This document shows, piece after piece, positions 1-7,807 of a DNA stretch of 19,692 bases. Positions within the stretch are counted from its first letter, which is position 1; each line of letters starts with the position of its first letter. The notes under the pieces were generated by a model that worked only from the letters and a program-made list of their open reading frames with translations, had not been told where the DNA came from and made no database searches. This stretch comes from JANQIV01 sp050117315 (lineage in GTDB: Bacteria; Bacteroidota; Ignavibacteria; Ignavibacteriales; Melioribacteraceae), in NCBI GenBank assembly GCA_050117315.1, contig JASFMY010000128.1, positions 1 to 19,692 of the forward strand. Reading direction: 5' to 3'. The translations under genes and the position numbers were made by a program.

Positions 1-40
1 TTGACTCTATCTCTATCTCTGCAAAGCTGAGTTGCCTCAT
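1..40 (-). mobile_element. Possible 5' tip of an IS5-family transposase, cut by window edge
   Basis: On the minus strand an ATG at 40-38 opens a frame reading MRQLSFAEIEIES before the window ends. It is preceded by a purine-rich AAAGGA at suitable spacing. IS5-group transposases often begin with a Met-x-Gln-x-Ser/Thr-Phe-Ala-Glu/Asp pattern, so this may be the start of such a gene. Only 13 codons are visible, so the call rests on a short N-terminal resemblance. The non-coding stretch to the right (about 60-140) would then contain the element's terminal repeat, which I could not delimit. Confidence 0.27.
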
Positions 41-155
41 TATATGATCCTTTTTTTTTGATCTCAACTTATTAATTTCTTTTCCCTTTTTCAGGGCTTT
101 TTTTTGGTTATGCAAAGATTTCTTATATACAAAACATTGAAGTTAATTTCCAATT

Positions 156-183
156 GTCACACTGAGCGGAGTCGAAGTGTGAC
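156..183 (+). repeat. REP-like palindromic repeat, copy 1
   Basis: The unit begins GTCACACTGAGCGGAGTCGA and ends AGTGTGAC, so its 8-base ends GTCACACT / AGTGTGAC are perfectly complementary and can form a hairpin. A second direct copy lies at 566-592. Including the preceding flank, 141-182 and 551-592 match with about two differences. The two copies bracket the GIY-YIG gene. Palindromes of this type are dispersed in many Bacteroidota-group genomes. Confidence 0.8.
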
Positions 184-237
184 AAAAGCTGGACAACAAT
201 TATTTATTTCTATAATGTGATTCATTTTTACATTCAG

Positions 238-504
238 CTAATTCATGCAGCAAAGAAAAATTACCATTATTAAAGCTTGCTTTTTCTTTCTGCTCCATCC
301 TTTAATTTGCTTTTCAGCATTAATTGCTTCTTTAACATCATGAAACTCTTGAGAGTAAACTAATTTAACAGGCAGCCTTTTAGAAGTATAACCAGAATAT
401 TTTCCTGCATTATGTTCTTCAATTCGGTTTTGGAGGTTACTGGTTACGCCGGTATAAAAACTCTTATCACTGCAACTTAATATGTAAACCCAGTAAGATT
501 TCAT
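238..504 (-). CDS. Small GIY-YIG nuclease domain protein
   Basis: This 88-residue protein is a single stand-alone GIY-YIG domain of the UvrC/SLX1-like kind. Visible family marks are the opening strand YWVYILSCSDKSFYTGVTS, where YIL...YTG replaces the canonical GIY...YIG, the Arg of NLQNRIEEHN (candidate catalytic Arg), and the Glu of AINAEKQIKGW (candidate metal-binding Glu). The basic tail GWSRKKKQALI is typical of these short proteins. Family members cut one DNA strand using a metal ion; the biological role of the short stand-alone proteins is not established. The gene sits alone between copies of a palindromic repeat (156-183, 518-541, 566-592), which suggests it may act on, or travel with, that repeat. 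Domain assignment is firm; the role is inference. Confidence 0.88.
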   Translation of the reverse strand: MKSYWVYILSCSDKSFYTGVTSNLQNRIEEHNAGKYSGYTSKRLPVKLVYSQEFHDVKEAINAEKQIKGWSRKKKQALIMVIFLCCMN

Positions 505-517
505 AAGTTACTTCCCT

Positions 518-541
518 CCCACGACTCCGCTCGGGATTGAC
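518..541 (-). repeat. Degenerate inverted copy of the palindromic repeat
   Basis: The stretch containing CGACTCCGCTCGGGATTGAC, just upstream of the GIY-YIG start, matches the reverse complement of the repeat core at 156-183 (CGACTCCGCTCAG) with a changed end. It looks like a decayed third copy in inverted orientation. Confidence 0.5.
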
Positions 542-565
542 AATATATACAGTTAATTACCAACT

Positions 566-592
566 GTCACACTGAGCGGAGTCGAAGTGTGA
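566..592 (+). repeat. REP-like palindromic repeat, copy 2
   Basis: This is a direct copy of the 156-183 unit, identical over GTCACACTGAGCGGAGTCGA and through AGTGTGA, so it carries the same stem-loop apart from the last base. With the first copy it frames a segment of about 0.41 kb carrying only the GIY-YIG gene. Confidence 0.8.
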
Positions 593-611
593 AGAATAGT
601 GATATTATATT

Positions 612-1493
612 CTAGTTATTAGAAAAATCCGGATCAACTCTAAACAAGCCGGGAATATCGGCTCTGTTCAGTTTAGCAAGTCTCTCCAATCGAGGGTATG
701 CTTTAATTATTGTTTCCGGCATTTTTATCATTTTAGTTTCTTTTAAGTAGTGCATCATCTCAAATGCATTAGCAATTGAATTTCCATGGTCGTGTCTTTT
801 CATAATTACAAACAACTTTTCAATATCAGGATAAATCTTTTTTAATTCGCTTTCAATTTCCAACAACTCACCGGGTGAATAAAGAAATCTTTCACGCTCA
901 TCAGAATTTTCTTGCTTCCTGCCATACAAACGTAAATAAGCAGTTTTATTTGATACAGTTATACGGAAAGGATATTTACCCTCGAGTTCCGGTTTATCAA
1001 TACTGCAGAATGTTATACTTTTTGCTCTTCTATTTATCCACGAGGGATGTTTAACCTCAACAAATTTTGGATAAGTTTCGAAGATGTTTATCAGTTGTCT
1101 TAGATAATCTATATTCTCATCAGTACATGCAAACGAATACGGGAACTGCATCAGCAGTCCGCCCAATCGTTCTTCCTTTTGAAGAAGATCAAGATTTTGG
1201 ATTATTGCATTTGCCTGTTCTTCGGTATAATTTTTTTTGTGTGTAAAATTTTGATGTAGTTTATAAGTAAAGACAAAATCCTCCACATCATTTAACCGGT
1301 AAAGCCAGCTTTGAATTATCCTGGGATTAAGAAGCGAATAGTATGTAGAATTTATTTCAACAACATTAAAGTAACGGGCATAAAACTGTAACCAGCTTAA
1401 TTCTTTGGATTGTGAACATGGATAGAAAACCGGCATCCATTCTTTATATGTCCAGCCGGCTGTTCCGATGTAAAGTTTTGGTTTATTCTCCAT
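612..1493 (-). CDS. DUF72 family protein (YecE-like)
   Basis: This 293-residue protein has the DUF72 pattern: N-terminal YIGTAGWTYKEWMPVFYP, then EINSTYY (about residues 47-53), a FVEVKHPSW strand in the middle, and AYLRLYGR near residue 195. DUF72 proteins adopt a TIM-barrel-like fold with conserved acidic residues, and their biochemical activity is not established. The ATG lies inside the end of the upstream yjbQ-like gene: the two overlap by 11 bases in different frames (ATGGAGAATAA supplies both the start and the upstream stop), which indicates translational coupling. Length is typical for a complete family member. Confidence 0.9.
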   Translation of the reverse strand: MENKPKLYIGTAGWTYKEWMPVFYPCSQSKELSWLQFYARYFNVVEINSTYYSLLNPRIIQSWLYRLNDVEDFVFTYKLHQNFTHKKNYTEEQANAIIQNLDLLQKEERLGGLLMQFPYSFACTDENIDYLRQLINIFETYPKFVEVKHPSWINRRAKSITFCSIDKPELEGKYPFRITVSNKTAYLRLYGRKQENSDERERFLYSPGELLEIESELKKIYPDIEKLFVIMKRHDHGNSIANAFEMMHYLKETKMIKMPETIIKAYPRLERLAKLNRADIPGLFRVDPDFSNN

Positions 1494-1902
1494 TTATAGT
1501 AACAACTACCTTTCGCGATCCGCCATAATTTCTGTGCTCACAAAGATAAATACCCTGCCAGGTACCGAGGTTAAGTTTACCATTTTTAATTGGAATTGTG
1601 AGTGATGGTCCAAGCAAAGATGATTTAATATGCGCAGGCATATCATCCGAACCTTCTAGTGTGTGTTCATAATACGGTGCATTCTCAGGTACCATTTTGT
1701 TAAAGTGAGATTCCATATCTACACGTACATCCGGCGAAACATTTTCGTTTATTGTTAATGATGCTGAAGTATGTTGAATGAAAATATTCATCAACCCAAC
1801 TTTAACATTACATAGTTCAGGTAGTTCGTTCAATATTTCATTTGTGATTATATGAAATCCTCTTCGACGCGATTTAAGTGTTATTTCTTTTTGAAACCAC
1901 AT
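1483..1902 (-). CDS. yjbQ: YjbQ/UPF0047 family protein
   Basis: This 139-residue protein has all the usual marks of UPF0047: FIQHTSASLTINEN (about residues 41-54) with the conserved His, HTLEGSDDMPAHIKSSLLG (about 80-98), and LGTWQGIYLCEHR (about 112-124). The family is annotated in databases as having secondary thiamine-phosphate synthase activity; its main cellular role is uncertain. It is the first gene of a two-gene unit with the DUF72 protein, with overlapping stop and start. A 64-base gap separates it from the exporter upstream, so read-through from the lasso locus is possible but not shown. Confidence 0.92.
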   Translation of the reverse strand: MWFQKEITLKSRRRGFHIITNEILNELPELCNVKVGLMNIFIQHTSASLTINENVSPDVRVDMESHFNKMVPENAPYYEHTLEGSDDMPAHIKSSLLGPSLTIPIKNGKLNLGTWQGIYLCEHRNYGGSRKVVVTINGE

Positions 1903-1966
1903 ATTAGCTCAATGACAAATGATAAATTAAAAATTATAAATTTATTAAAGAGAGGCAAACTGCCTG

Positions 1967-3709
1967 TTATATATTTTCTGTTTTTAATTCTTGTATCTCG
2001 CCGTTTTCCAGTTTAAGGATTCTATCGGCACGGTTAACTGTAGAATCTCTATGCGATATAATAATAACTGTTAACTTACGATGCAGATTTTCCACCGCAT
2101 CAAAGATTTTTGTTTCATTCCCGGAATCAATGGCGTTCGTAGCTTCGTCTAGGATTAAAACAGAAGGCTTGTGCACAAGCGCACGTGCAAGCGCTATTCT
2201 TTGCCTCTCGCCGCCGGAAAGTCTCTGTCCTCGTTCGCTTATTACCGTTTCTATTCCCTCTTCCATGTTGGATATAAACTCATAAGCAGAAGATAGTTTA
2301 AGCGCGTCTATAATTTCTTCTTCCGTAGCGTCTAATTTTCCCAGTAGAACATTATTTCGAATTGTATCATTCAATAAATACGGTTCTTGCGGCACATAAC
2401 CTATTTCCCGGCGCCATGCTTTTATATTACCGCTTTGAATAGGAGTGTTGTCTACATAAATATTTCCCGAGTTTGGCAACATCAGTCCCATCAGTAAGTC
2501 CAATATGGTAGACTTGCCTGCTCCCGAGGAACCTATTATAGCGGTTGTTTCATTAACATTTATCGTGAAATTTATATTTTTTAGTAAAAATTCTTTGTCA
2601 CTATTTGTGTAAGAAAAAGAAACATTACTAAACTCTACTGCTTTGTTAAACTCTATTTTCGAATCATCATCGGAAGATATATTTTCCGTATTTTTTTTGC
2701 TCTCGTTTTCCAGGTCGATAATTGATTTATACGAAGGCATCATATCTATCATAAACAAAACATTTCTTTGCAGCGTGGTAATCTTGGGTACTGTTCTAAA
2801 AAAGATAAATATTAAAAGTACAAGTACTGCCGGGGAAGTTTCAAGAACAGTTGTTGAAAAGTATATTAACAAACAAATTATAATTCCCGAACCTATTGAC
2901 ATCGCGAATGTGTTGAATGAATATAATTTAGTAAACCTATAAAACTCATCTTCCATTTCGGAGGAATGCTTTTCAAAACTTTTAACATGCTTTGCTTCTG
3001 TTCCGAAACTTTTGGAAAGTTTAATTCCGTCGAGATGATTCTTTATGAGAGTGAATAACTGTTCCCTCTGGCCCAACCGATGTACGCTCGACTTTTTCAC
3101 AAGTTTATTTATAGGCGAAGCAAATAGAAGCATTAAACCGGCAGTAAATAAAGTGACGGATGTAATTATAACCGAAGCATAAAATGCCATGCCGATATGT
3201 ACTATTACAATAATTATTAAAGAAATTGATTGAAAGAAAATGGCTGTACTGCTTTTTACCTGCTGTACTTCGTTTGTTATAACTTGCGATATTTTAGCGT
3301 GTTTAACTCCCGACAGATATAACCAAGATGAATAAGTAAGTGCACTGAATAGACGGTCGCGCATGGCCCTTGTAAATTTATTCAAAACATCCGCGCTTAA
3401 AATAGAGTTATAAAACTTAACCAAAGCTTCAATACCGAGGAGAATAACAAAAAACATCAACACAATTTCTATACTTTTGGGGAGGCCTAAAAATAAAAAT
3501 ATTTTTTCAACCGCCAAGGTAATTCCACTTTTTTCCCCTTCTGAAATAATACCGGTTACGTTCAGCAAAGGTATAAGCATTAAAAGTGCAACACCTTCAA
3601 GAGGAATTAACACGAGATTAAGAAGGACTAAAATTATTCCGCGGAATTTAGCGGTATAATGAAGGTCTTGTAGATATCGTGAAAATAATTTTGAACTAAT
3701 TTTCTTCAT
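1967..3709 (-). CDS. ABC exporter, fused membrane and ATPase domains (probable lasso peptide exporter)
   Basis: This 580-residue half-transporter has an N-terminal membrane domain with hydrophobic segments near residues 24-50, 82-98, 160-200 and 268-305. A C-terminal ATPase follows: Walker A GSSGAGKS (393-400), Q-loop Gln441 in YVPQEPYL, signature LSGGERQR (498-505), Walker B VLILDE (517-522) and H-loop His553. This is the architecture of the McjD/D-protein exporters that secrete lasso peptides and protect the producer. No N-terminal peptidase-C39 domain is present, consistent with leader removal by the separate B2 protein. It follows precursor P1 and cyclase 1 on the same strand and is the only transporter in the window, so it probably serves all products. 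The ABC-exporter call is firm; the substrate is inferred from context. Confidence 0.9.
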   Translation of the reverse strand: MKKISSKLFSRYLQDLHYTAKFRGIILVLLNLVLIPLEGVALLMLIPLLNVTGIISEGEKSGITLAVEKIFLFLGLPKSIEIVLMFFVILLGIEALVKFYNSILSADVLNKFTRAMRDRLFSALTYSSWLYLSGVKHAKISQVITNEVQQVKSSTAIFFQSISLIIIVIVHIGMAFYASVIITSVTLFTAGLMLLFASPINKLVKKSSVHRLGQREQLFTLIKNHLDGIKLSKSFGTEAKHVKSFEKHSSEMEDEFYRFTKLYSFNTFAMSIGSGIIICLLIYFSTTVLETSPAVLVLLIFIFFRTVPKITTLQRNVLFMIDMMPSYKSIIDLENESKKNTENISSDDDSKIEFNKAVEFSNVSFSYTNSDKEFLLKNINFTINVNETTAIIGSSGAGKSTILDLLMGLMLPNSGNIYVDNTPIQSGNIKAWRREIGYVPQEPYLLNDTIRNNVLLGKLDATEEEIIDALKLSSAYEFISNMEEGIETVISERGQRLSGGERQRIALARALVHKPSVLILDEATNAIDSGNETKIFDAVENLHRKLTVIIISHRDSTVNRADRILKLENGEIQELKTENI

Positions 3710-3868
3710 TGCCCAGTTTGAAATATTTTTATGCCGGAAAGATATTATTATGAATAGGCTTTTACAAGAATAGTTTTTTCATATAAATATATTCTTAATA
3801 CATGACAAAGCAATTAGGAACATTAGAATCTGATCACTAAAATTATTATAAAATTTGTTTATGAATAA

Positions 3869-4069
3869 TTATGAAGTAGAACCCAGCGGTCCACCGTCAG
3901 CACCAATCCCTCGATAAGTTTCTGTAATTTTTATTTCAAGAATATCCAATCTTGGGGCTATCCATTCTTTTTTTTCAATTACTTTTTCTTCGGGCTGTTT
4001 TAACTTGCTGGTTAAAGCTTGAGTTTTCTTTTCCATTTTACCGTGAGTTTTGTTAACAATATTAAGCAT
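3869..4069 (-). CDS. Lasso peptide precursor P1
   Basis: The small ORF ends with a leader/core junction shared by all precursors here: KKEW-IAP-RLDILEIKITE followed by core TYRGIGADGGPLGSTS. The Thr at leader position -2 lies 13 residues after the Trp. Asp8 of the 16-residue core can close an 8-residue ring with the N-terminal amine of Thr1. The C-terminus is Ser. The gene lies 46 bases downstream of cyclase 1 on the same strand, whereas P3-P5 precede their cyclases. The start is uncertain: ATG at 4069 (used), GTG at 4075 or ATG at 4036. The last gives a 39-residue leader like P3, but none has a strong ribosome site. Cleavage and ring positions are inferred by comparison. Confidence 0.85.
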   Translation of the reverse strand: MLNIVNKTHGKMEKKTQALTSKLKQPEEKVIEKKEWIAPRLDILEIKITETYRGIGADGGPLGSTS

Positions 4070-4115
4070 TATCACTTTATAAAGATATAATATATTAAAT
4101 ACAAAAACAAAACAG

Positions 4116-6026
4116 TTAGAATTGGCTCAAAAAAACAGAAAGATAAACAGCATTAGGAATAACGAAATACTCGGTTAAGGATGTTTCTTTCTTATATCGG
4201 TCATAATTATTATCCAGTAGTTTATTAACATAAGCAGTATTGATAAATGTTTTAACAAGCTCGTTTCTTGAATAAGCCTTAAAATATTCCTTTGCCTTTT
4301 CATACTGCATGTTAAATCTTCTATAATAATCCGGCGAAAAAGGAGCTTTGCTTGTACGCCATCTTATTTTTTCTGGTAAAATTCCCTCCAAAGCACCTCT
4401 TACAAGATAACGTTTATAACCATTCTTAATAGTTAATCCCGGCGGCATATCTAGATAAAACTCCAACAATCTTTTATCCAGAAAAGGATAAAGCATTTTT
4501 ACTTTTTCATACCCCATGTAATAATTTTCGACGTGTCCTTTAACAAGTTTTAATGTTAGCAAAAGGTCTTTACTAAAAGTAAAGTTATTTTCAAGCAAAA
4601 TCTTTATATCATCTATACTATTTTTATCATTTTGCGAAATGAGATTTTTTACAGCGGGATTATAAAGGTGAACCATGGGATGCTTGCTTGGAGTAGGATT
4701 ATTCCCGTATTTTATAAAACGAAAGAGTTTATAAGGAATTATTTCTTTTATAAAGTTCTTCTTTATAGAATTAAAAAACGATATATTTTCCACATTTGAG
4801 ATTTCTCGCAAATTAGAAAAAAGCTTTCCAAGCTCTAAATTTAAAAACAACTCTTTCATGTAACCGGTACCTCTGTTGGTAGCTCCAAACTCACCGTAGA
4901 CCCCATCAAATAATACATTTGTTCCTTTTTGAGATACTGCATTTGAAAAGGCTGTATACAAATAATGCCGGGAAGTATGGAAAGGTGTACACGAAATCCT
5001 TATCAATTCCTCAATATTATCAAAAGGGCCTATGTTTTCATCGTCTATATATATCATATCAATATTTTCGTAGTCCTTAAAAGCATCAATGTATTCCTCT
5101 TCATCATCATATTTATTCCGGAATTTATCCGGAGTAATAGAAGAAAAAGTTACAAGTTTTTTCTTTTCTTTATTAAAAATATTAAGAAGAATACCAACAA
5201 TAGATGAAGAATCTAATCCTCCGCTCAATAATGATGAAACTGGATAAACTGTTCGCATACGATCTTTAACCGATTGAAACAAAAGAGTCCTAAATTGCTC
5301 GAAATATTCCTCATCTATATTGAATTTATATTTATTTAATTTACTCGGTTCCCAATACTTCTTTGAAGAAAAATTGTTTGGACTTATTGATAAAATTGAA
5401 GCGGATTCGGTTCTATATATTTTATCATAATATGTTTCTGTTGTATTATAAAAATTCTGAGCAATAGTATAAACAGAAGCAACAGCCAGTTTTTTTTTAT
5501 TTATTCTTTTAGGAGTTTCGGGGTAAGCCAGCACACCATTTATTTCTGTCGCGAAAACAAAAACGCTTTCATTTTTATAATAGTATATTGGAAGATTTCT
5601 TAAATGATCGGAAAAACAAATCATTTCATTTTTGTTGTAATCGAAAATTACTACTATATATTCGCCCAGCAAGTGATTAACACATTCACGTCCCCATTTC
5701 TTAAATGCTGATAAAATCAAAAAACTGTCCGTGTAAGAGTCTTTTAATTCTTCCTCAAGCGCGAGTGTTTTAACAAGTTCTGCCCTATTGTCCAGCCTTG
5801 AATCAGCGGCTATAATTAGGCTCCACTCTTTATCTTCAAAAGGAAGTTGTTCCAATTTATCTTGCGGGGTAATTATTCTTTTTTGAAAACCTATAGCAAA
5901 GTTATTTTTTAATAAATATTTATTACCATCCGGCCCGAGACGGGATATTGAATCCATCATTTTTGAAATGTTTTCTTCAGTTACTTTTTCATTTTTGAGA
6001 TTAAAAATTCCGCAAATACCACTCAT
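4116..6026 (-). CDS. Lasso peptide cyclase 1 (asparagine-synthetase-like)
   Basis: This 636-residue AsnB-like protein has a degenerate N-terminal glutaminase-type domain (about 1-200) and a C-terminal synthetase domain with the ATP-pyrophosphatase loop SGGLDSSS (268-275). It begins MSGICGIFN, so Cys is at position 5 and not at the catalytic position 2 of true glutamine-dependent enzymes. This suits a lasso cyclase, which adenylates the ring-closing Asp side chain and joins it to the core's N-terminal amine. It lies 32 bases downstream of the nucleotidyltransferase and 46 bases upstream of P1, its likely substrate. It is clearly divergent from cyclases 2 and 3. Asparagine synthesis is unlikely given the precursor next to it. 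Confidence 0.9.
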   Translation of the reverse strand: MSGICGIFNLKNEKVTEENISKMMDSISRLGPDGNKYLLKNNFAIGFQKRIITPQDKLEQLPFEDKEWSLIIAADSRLDNRAELVKTLALEEELKDSYTDSFLILSAFKKWGRECVNHLLGEYIVVIFDYNKNEMICFSDHLRNLPIYYYKNESVFVFATEINGVLAYPETPKRINKKKLAVASVYTIAQNFYNTTETYYDKIYRTESASILSISPNNFSSKKYWEPSKLNKYKFNIDEEYFEQFRTLLFQSVKDRMRTVYPVSSLLSGGLDSSSIVGILLNIFNKEKKKLVTFSSITPDKFRNKYDDEEEYIDAFKDYENIDMIYIDDENIGPFDNIEELIRISCTPFHTSRHYLYTAFSNAVSQKGTNVLFDGVYGEFGATNRGTGYMKELFLNLELGKLFSNLREISNVENISFFNSIKKNFIKEIIPYKLFRFIKYGNNPTPSKHPMVHLYNPAVKNLISQNDKNSIDDIKILLENNFTFSKDLLLTLKLVKGHVENYYMGYEKVKMLYPFLDKRLLEFYLDMPPGLTIKNGYKRYLVRGALEGILPEKIRWRTSKAPFSPDYYRRFNMQYEKAKEYFKAYSRNELVKTFINTAYVNKLLDNNYDRYKKETSLTEYFVIPNAVYLSVFLSQF

Positions 6027-6058
6027 TAGTTTTCCTTAAAAGGTTTACAACAGCTCAT

Positions 6059-7264
6059 TTATTTTATCTTGAAATAACCTTTTTTTAATAATGCCGTGAT
6101 TATAAAAAATGGCCTAAGTATATAATACAAGAAAAAGAATTTATCGGGAATGTTTATCAAATTCCAATCATGGTAACTAGTAAATTGCCTTGTAATTGGA
6201 GAGAGTTTATATTTAAGACCCTTCTTTAGAAATAACTGGTAAATATTTTTTTGTAACCTTTGAGAACTTGAGCCATCAAATATATTTTCTTTACTATTTA
6301 TTACATTTAAAGCGATATTTGTAATATAATTTATAGAAGAATTTCTCTTTTCAACAAGAATAAATTTCGGGATTTGAATTTCCCATAAAATATTTATTAA
6401 ATAAAATGTCTGTTCAAATACTCTCTCCAATCCATTTATTTTAGCTTCTTTGTATGTTTCTTCCCAATCTATTTCGCTCACGCTACAATACAATTTTGCA
6501 ATATCGTAAAGCCAGAATAATCTAAAATAACCGTGTAACGAACCGTGAACCATCAAGTACAGGATATTTTCCTTTACCTGTAATGTTGATATTTTGTTAC
6601 CGCTGATTTCTACACTTCTTGCATTATTAAAAATCTTTTTAGTATCCAATTTATACAGTTTTTTATTTGGGAAAAAGTCCCAATGAACTTCCAAACGTAC
6701 AGCTTTCTCTTTGTTAAAATATTCATAATGATGGTTATTTAACATAAATATTTTAATCTGCTTGGGAGACAAACTAAATGACGGGAATGTCCTCTGATAT
6801 CCATTATCTGATAATATTTTATCAATATAAATTACATCGTCTTTCATGGCAAAAAAATCAATATCTCCTGCATGTCTGTATCCTAAATCGCCGTATAATT
6901 GCTGCGAGAGTGTAATTCCCTTTAACAGCAACGCTTCAATATTTTTCTTTTTGAAGACTTTATCGAGATTAATTGCTTCTGCAGTATTTTTTAGTGCGGT
7001 AATTCTATTTGCTCTTGATAATTCTTTTAGTTGAGTTTTAATATTATCAGGAATGTTTATCCCATTCTCTTGAATTGTTTGATATACTTGTTCCTTAACA
7101 CGATGAAATTTTACAAGTTCAATAAAGCTAGGCCAGTCTATATTATTGAGTAATTCCAAATCAATTTTATTTGATTTATTATCAAGGGAATTACCAAGAA
7201 AGTTTATTAGCAACCTTAATTCGTTTGAAAAAGAATTGATATATTTTTCGTGTTGTTTAGTCAT
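6059..7264 (-). CDS. Nucleotidyltransferase-fold protein of lasso clusters (NTP_transf_5 type)
   Basis: This 401-residue protein has the nucleotidyltransferase core: LLLKGITLSQQLYGDLGYR (about 112-130) followed by the metal-binding GDIDFF (133-138), then RLEVHWDFFP near residue 200. This matches the PF14907-type family, found in many lasso clusters alongside HPr-kinase-like enzymes. Its exact reaction there is not settled; modification of the peptide or its phosphate is a reasonable guess. It lies 20 bases after the B2 remnant and 32 bases before cyclase 1, so it is probably cotranscribed. The C-terminal third is rich in hydrophobic and aromatic residues, with no clear signal peptide. Confidence 0.85.
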   Translation of the reverse strand: MTKQHEKYINSFSNELRLLINFLGNSLDNKSNKIDLELLNNIDWPSFIELVKFHRVKEQVYQTIQENGINIPDNIKTQLKELSRANRITALKNTAEAINLDKVFKKKNIEALLLKGITLSQQLYGDLGYRHAGDIDFFAMKDDVIYIDKILSDNGYQRTFPSFSLSPKQIKIFMLNNHHYEYFNKEKAVRLEVHWDFFPNKKLYKLDTKKIFNNARSVEISGNKISTLQVKENILYLMVHGSLHGYFRLFWLYDIAKLYCSVSEIDWEETYKEAKINGLERVFEQTFYLINILWEIQIPKFILVEKRNSSINYITNIALNVINSKENIFDGSSSQRLQKNIYQLFLKKGLKYKLSPITRQFTSYHDWNLINIPDKFFFLYYILRPFFIITALLKKGYFKIK

Positions 7265-7284
7265 AAAGAATACAAAAAGGTTAT

Positions 7285-7488
7285 TTAACCTCCAAAGTAT
7301 GAAATAACTGTAAAATCTTCAGAAACGTTCTTCCCGGTAATAATCTTATCTCCTATTCTTAGCCAGGCATGTGCTTCCATTTTATTATCATCTTTTTTTA
7401 CACCAAGATAAAGTGTACTGGGTATATTACGTTTTTTTAATATTAATTTTTCGGTGCAATATTTTATCTCATTATATAATAATGGCAA
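7285..7488 (-). pseudogene. C-terminal remnant of a lasso leader peptidase (B2)
   Basis: The segment from about KLILKKRNIPSTLYLG to the end aligns with the last 55 residues of the intact B2 at 9898-10356: STLYLGVKKD, KMEAHAWLR, KIITGK and VISYFG are all shared. The N-terminal half is missing. The stretch equivalent to IKCLTRA with the catalytic Cys is absent, and an in-frame TGA lies a short way upstream of the TTG used as start. It keeps the His (MEAHAW) but cannot be an active Cys-His protease alone. It is probably the decayed B2 of an older copy of the operon. A small functional partner protein is possible but less likely. Confidence 0.72.
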
Positions 7489-7636
7489 TAGATTCTTTTG
7501 ACTTATATTTACATTTTTTCACTAATTATTTTAAACGGTATTTAATCAAAAATAACAGCAGATAAACTATTTCATCCAAGTTTGATTTTTTAAAAATATT
7601 TTTATATTAACACTTACATTTTTCATAATATATTCG

Positions 7637-7642
7637 AAGGAG
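7637..7642 (+). promoter_or_regulatory. Ribosome binding site of P2
   Basis: AAGGAG lies six bases before the ATG at 7649. This strong site is a main reason to accept the plus-strand precursor as a real gene. Confidence 0.7.
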
Positions 7643-7648
7643 TTTATT

Positions 7649-7807
7649 ATGCATGATAAAGATATAGAAGAATTTCAAGAACAAAACACTATTAAAAAAA
7701 CAGAACAAAAAGAATGGGAAAAACCAGAAATATCAATTATTTCTACGAATGAAACAGAGCATGGAATTCCTGCTGTAGGTGACGGTGGCGGTTTAACAGG
7801 CAGCTAA
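7649..7807 (+). CDS. Lasso peptide precursor P2 (opposite strand, small ORF)
   Basis: This 52-residue ORF on the plus strand starts MHDKDIEEFQ and has a leader ending QKEW-EKP-EISIISTNETE. The core is HGIPAVGDGGGLTGS. Thr is at leader position -2, 13 residues after Trp23. Asp8 of the core (residue 45) can close an 8-residue ring on His1, and the C-terminus is Ser. It has a strong AAGGAG site. It runs tail-to-tail into cyclase 2: its TAA (7805-7807) overlaps that gene's TAG (7804-7806). It is the only precursor opposed to the biosynthetic genes, so it must have its own promoter in 7489-7640. It starts divergently from the B2 remnant. Assignment rests on motif spacing shared with four other loci. 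Confidence 0.85.
   Translation: MHDKDIEEFQEQNTIKKTEQKEWEKPEISIISTNETEHGIPAVGDGGGLTGS

Noticed and set aside
2643..2942. Plus-strand open frame within the ABC exporter gene
   Set aside because: It is antisense to a clearly conserved ATPase/membrane gene and shows no family features; the same applies to other frames opposite 4965-5207, 6846-7034, 11241-11465 and 17257-17499.
7371..7565. Plus-strand open frame opposite the B2 remnant
   Set aside because: It lies over a recognisable B2 C-terminus on the other strand, has low-complexity aromatic composition and lacks any known domain.
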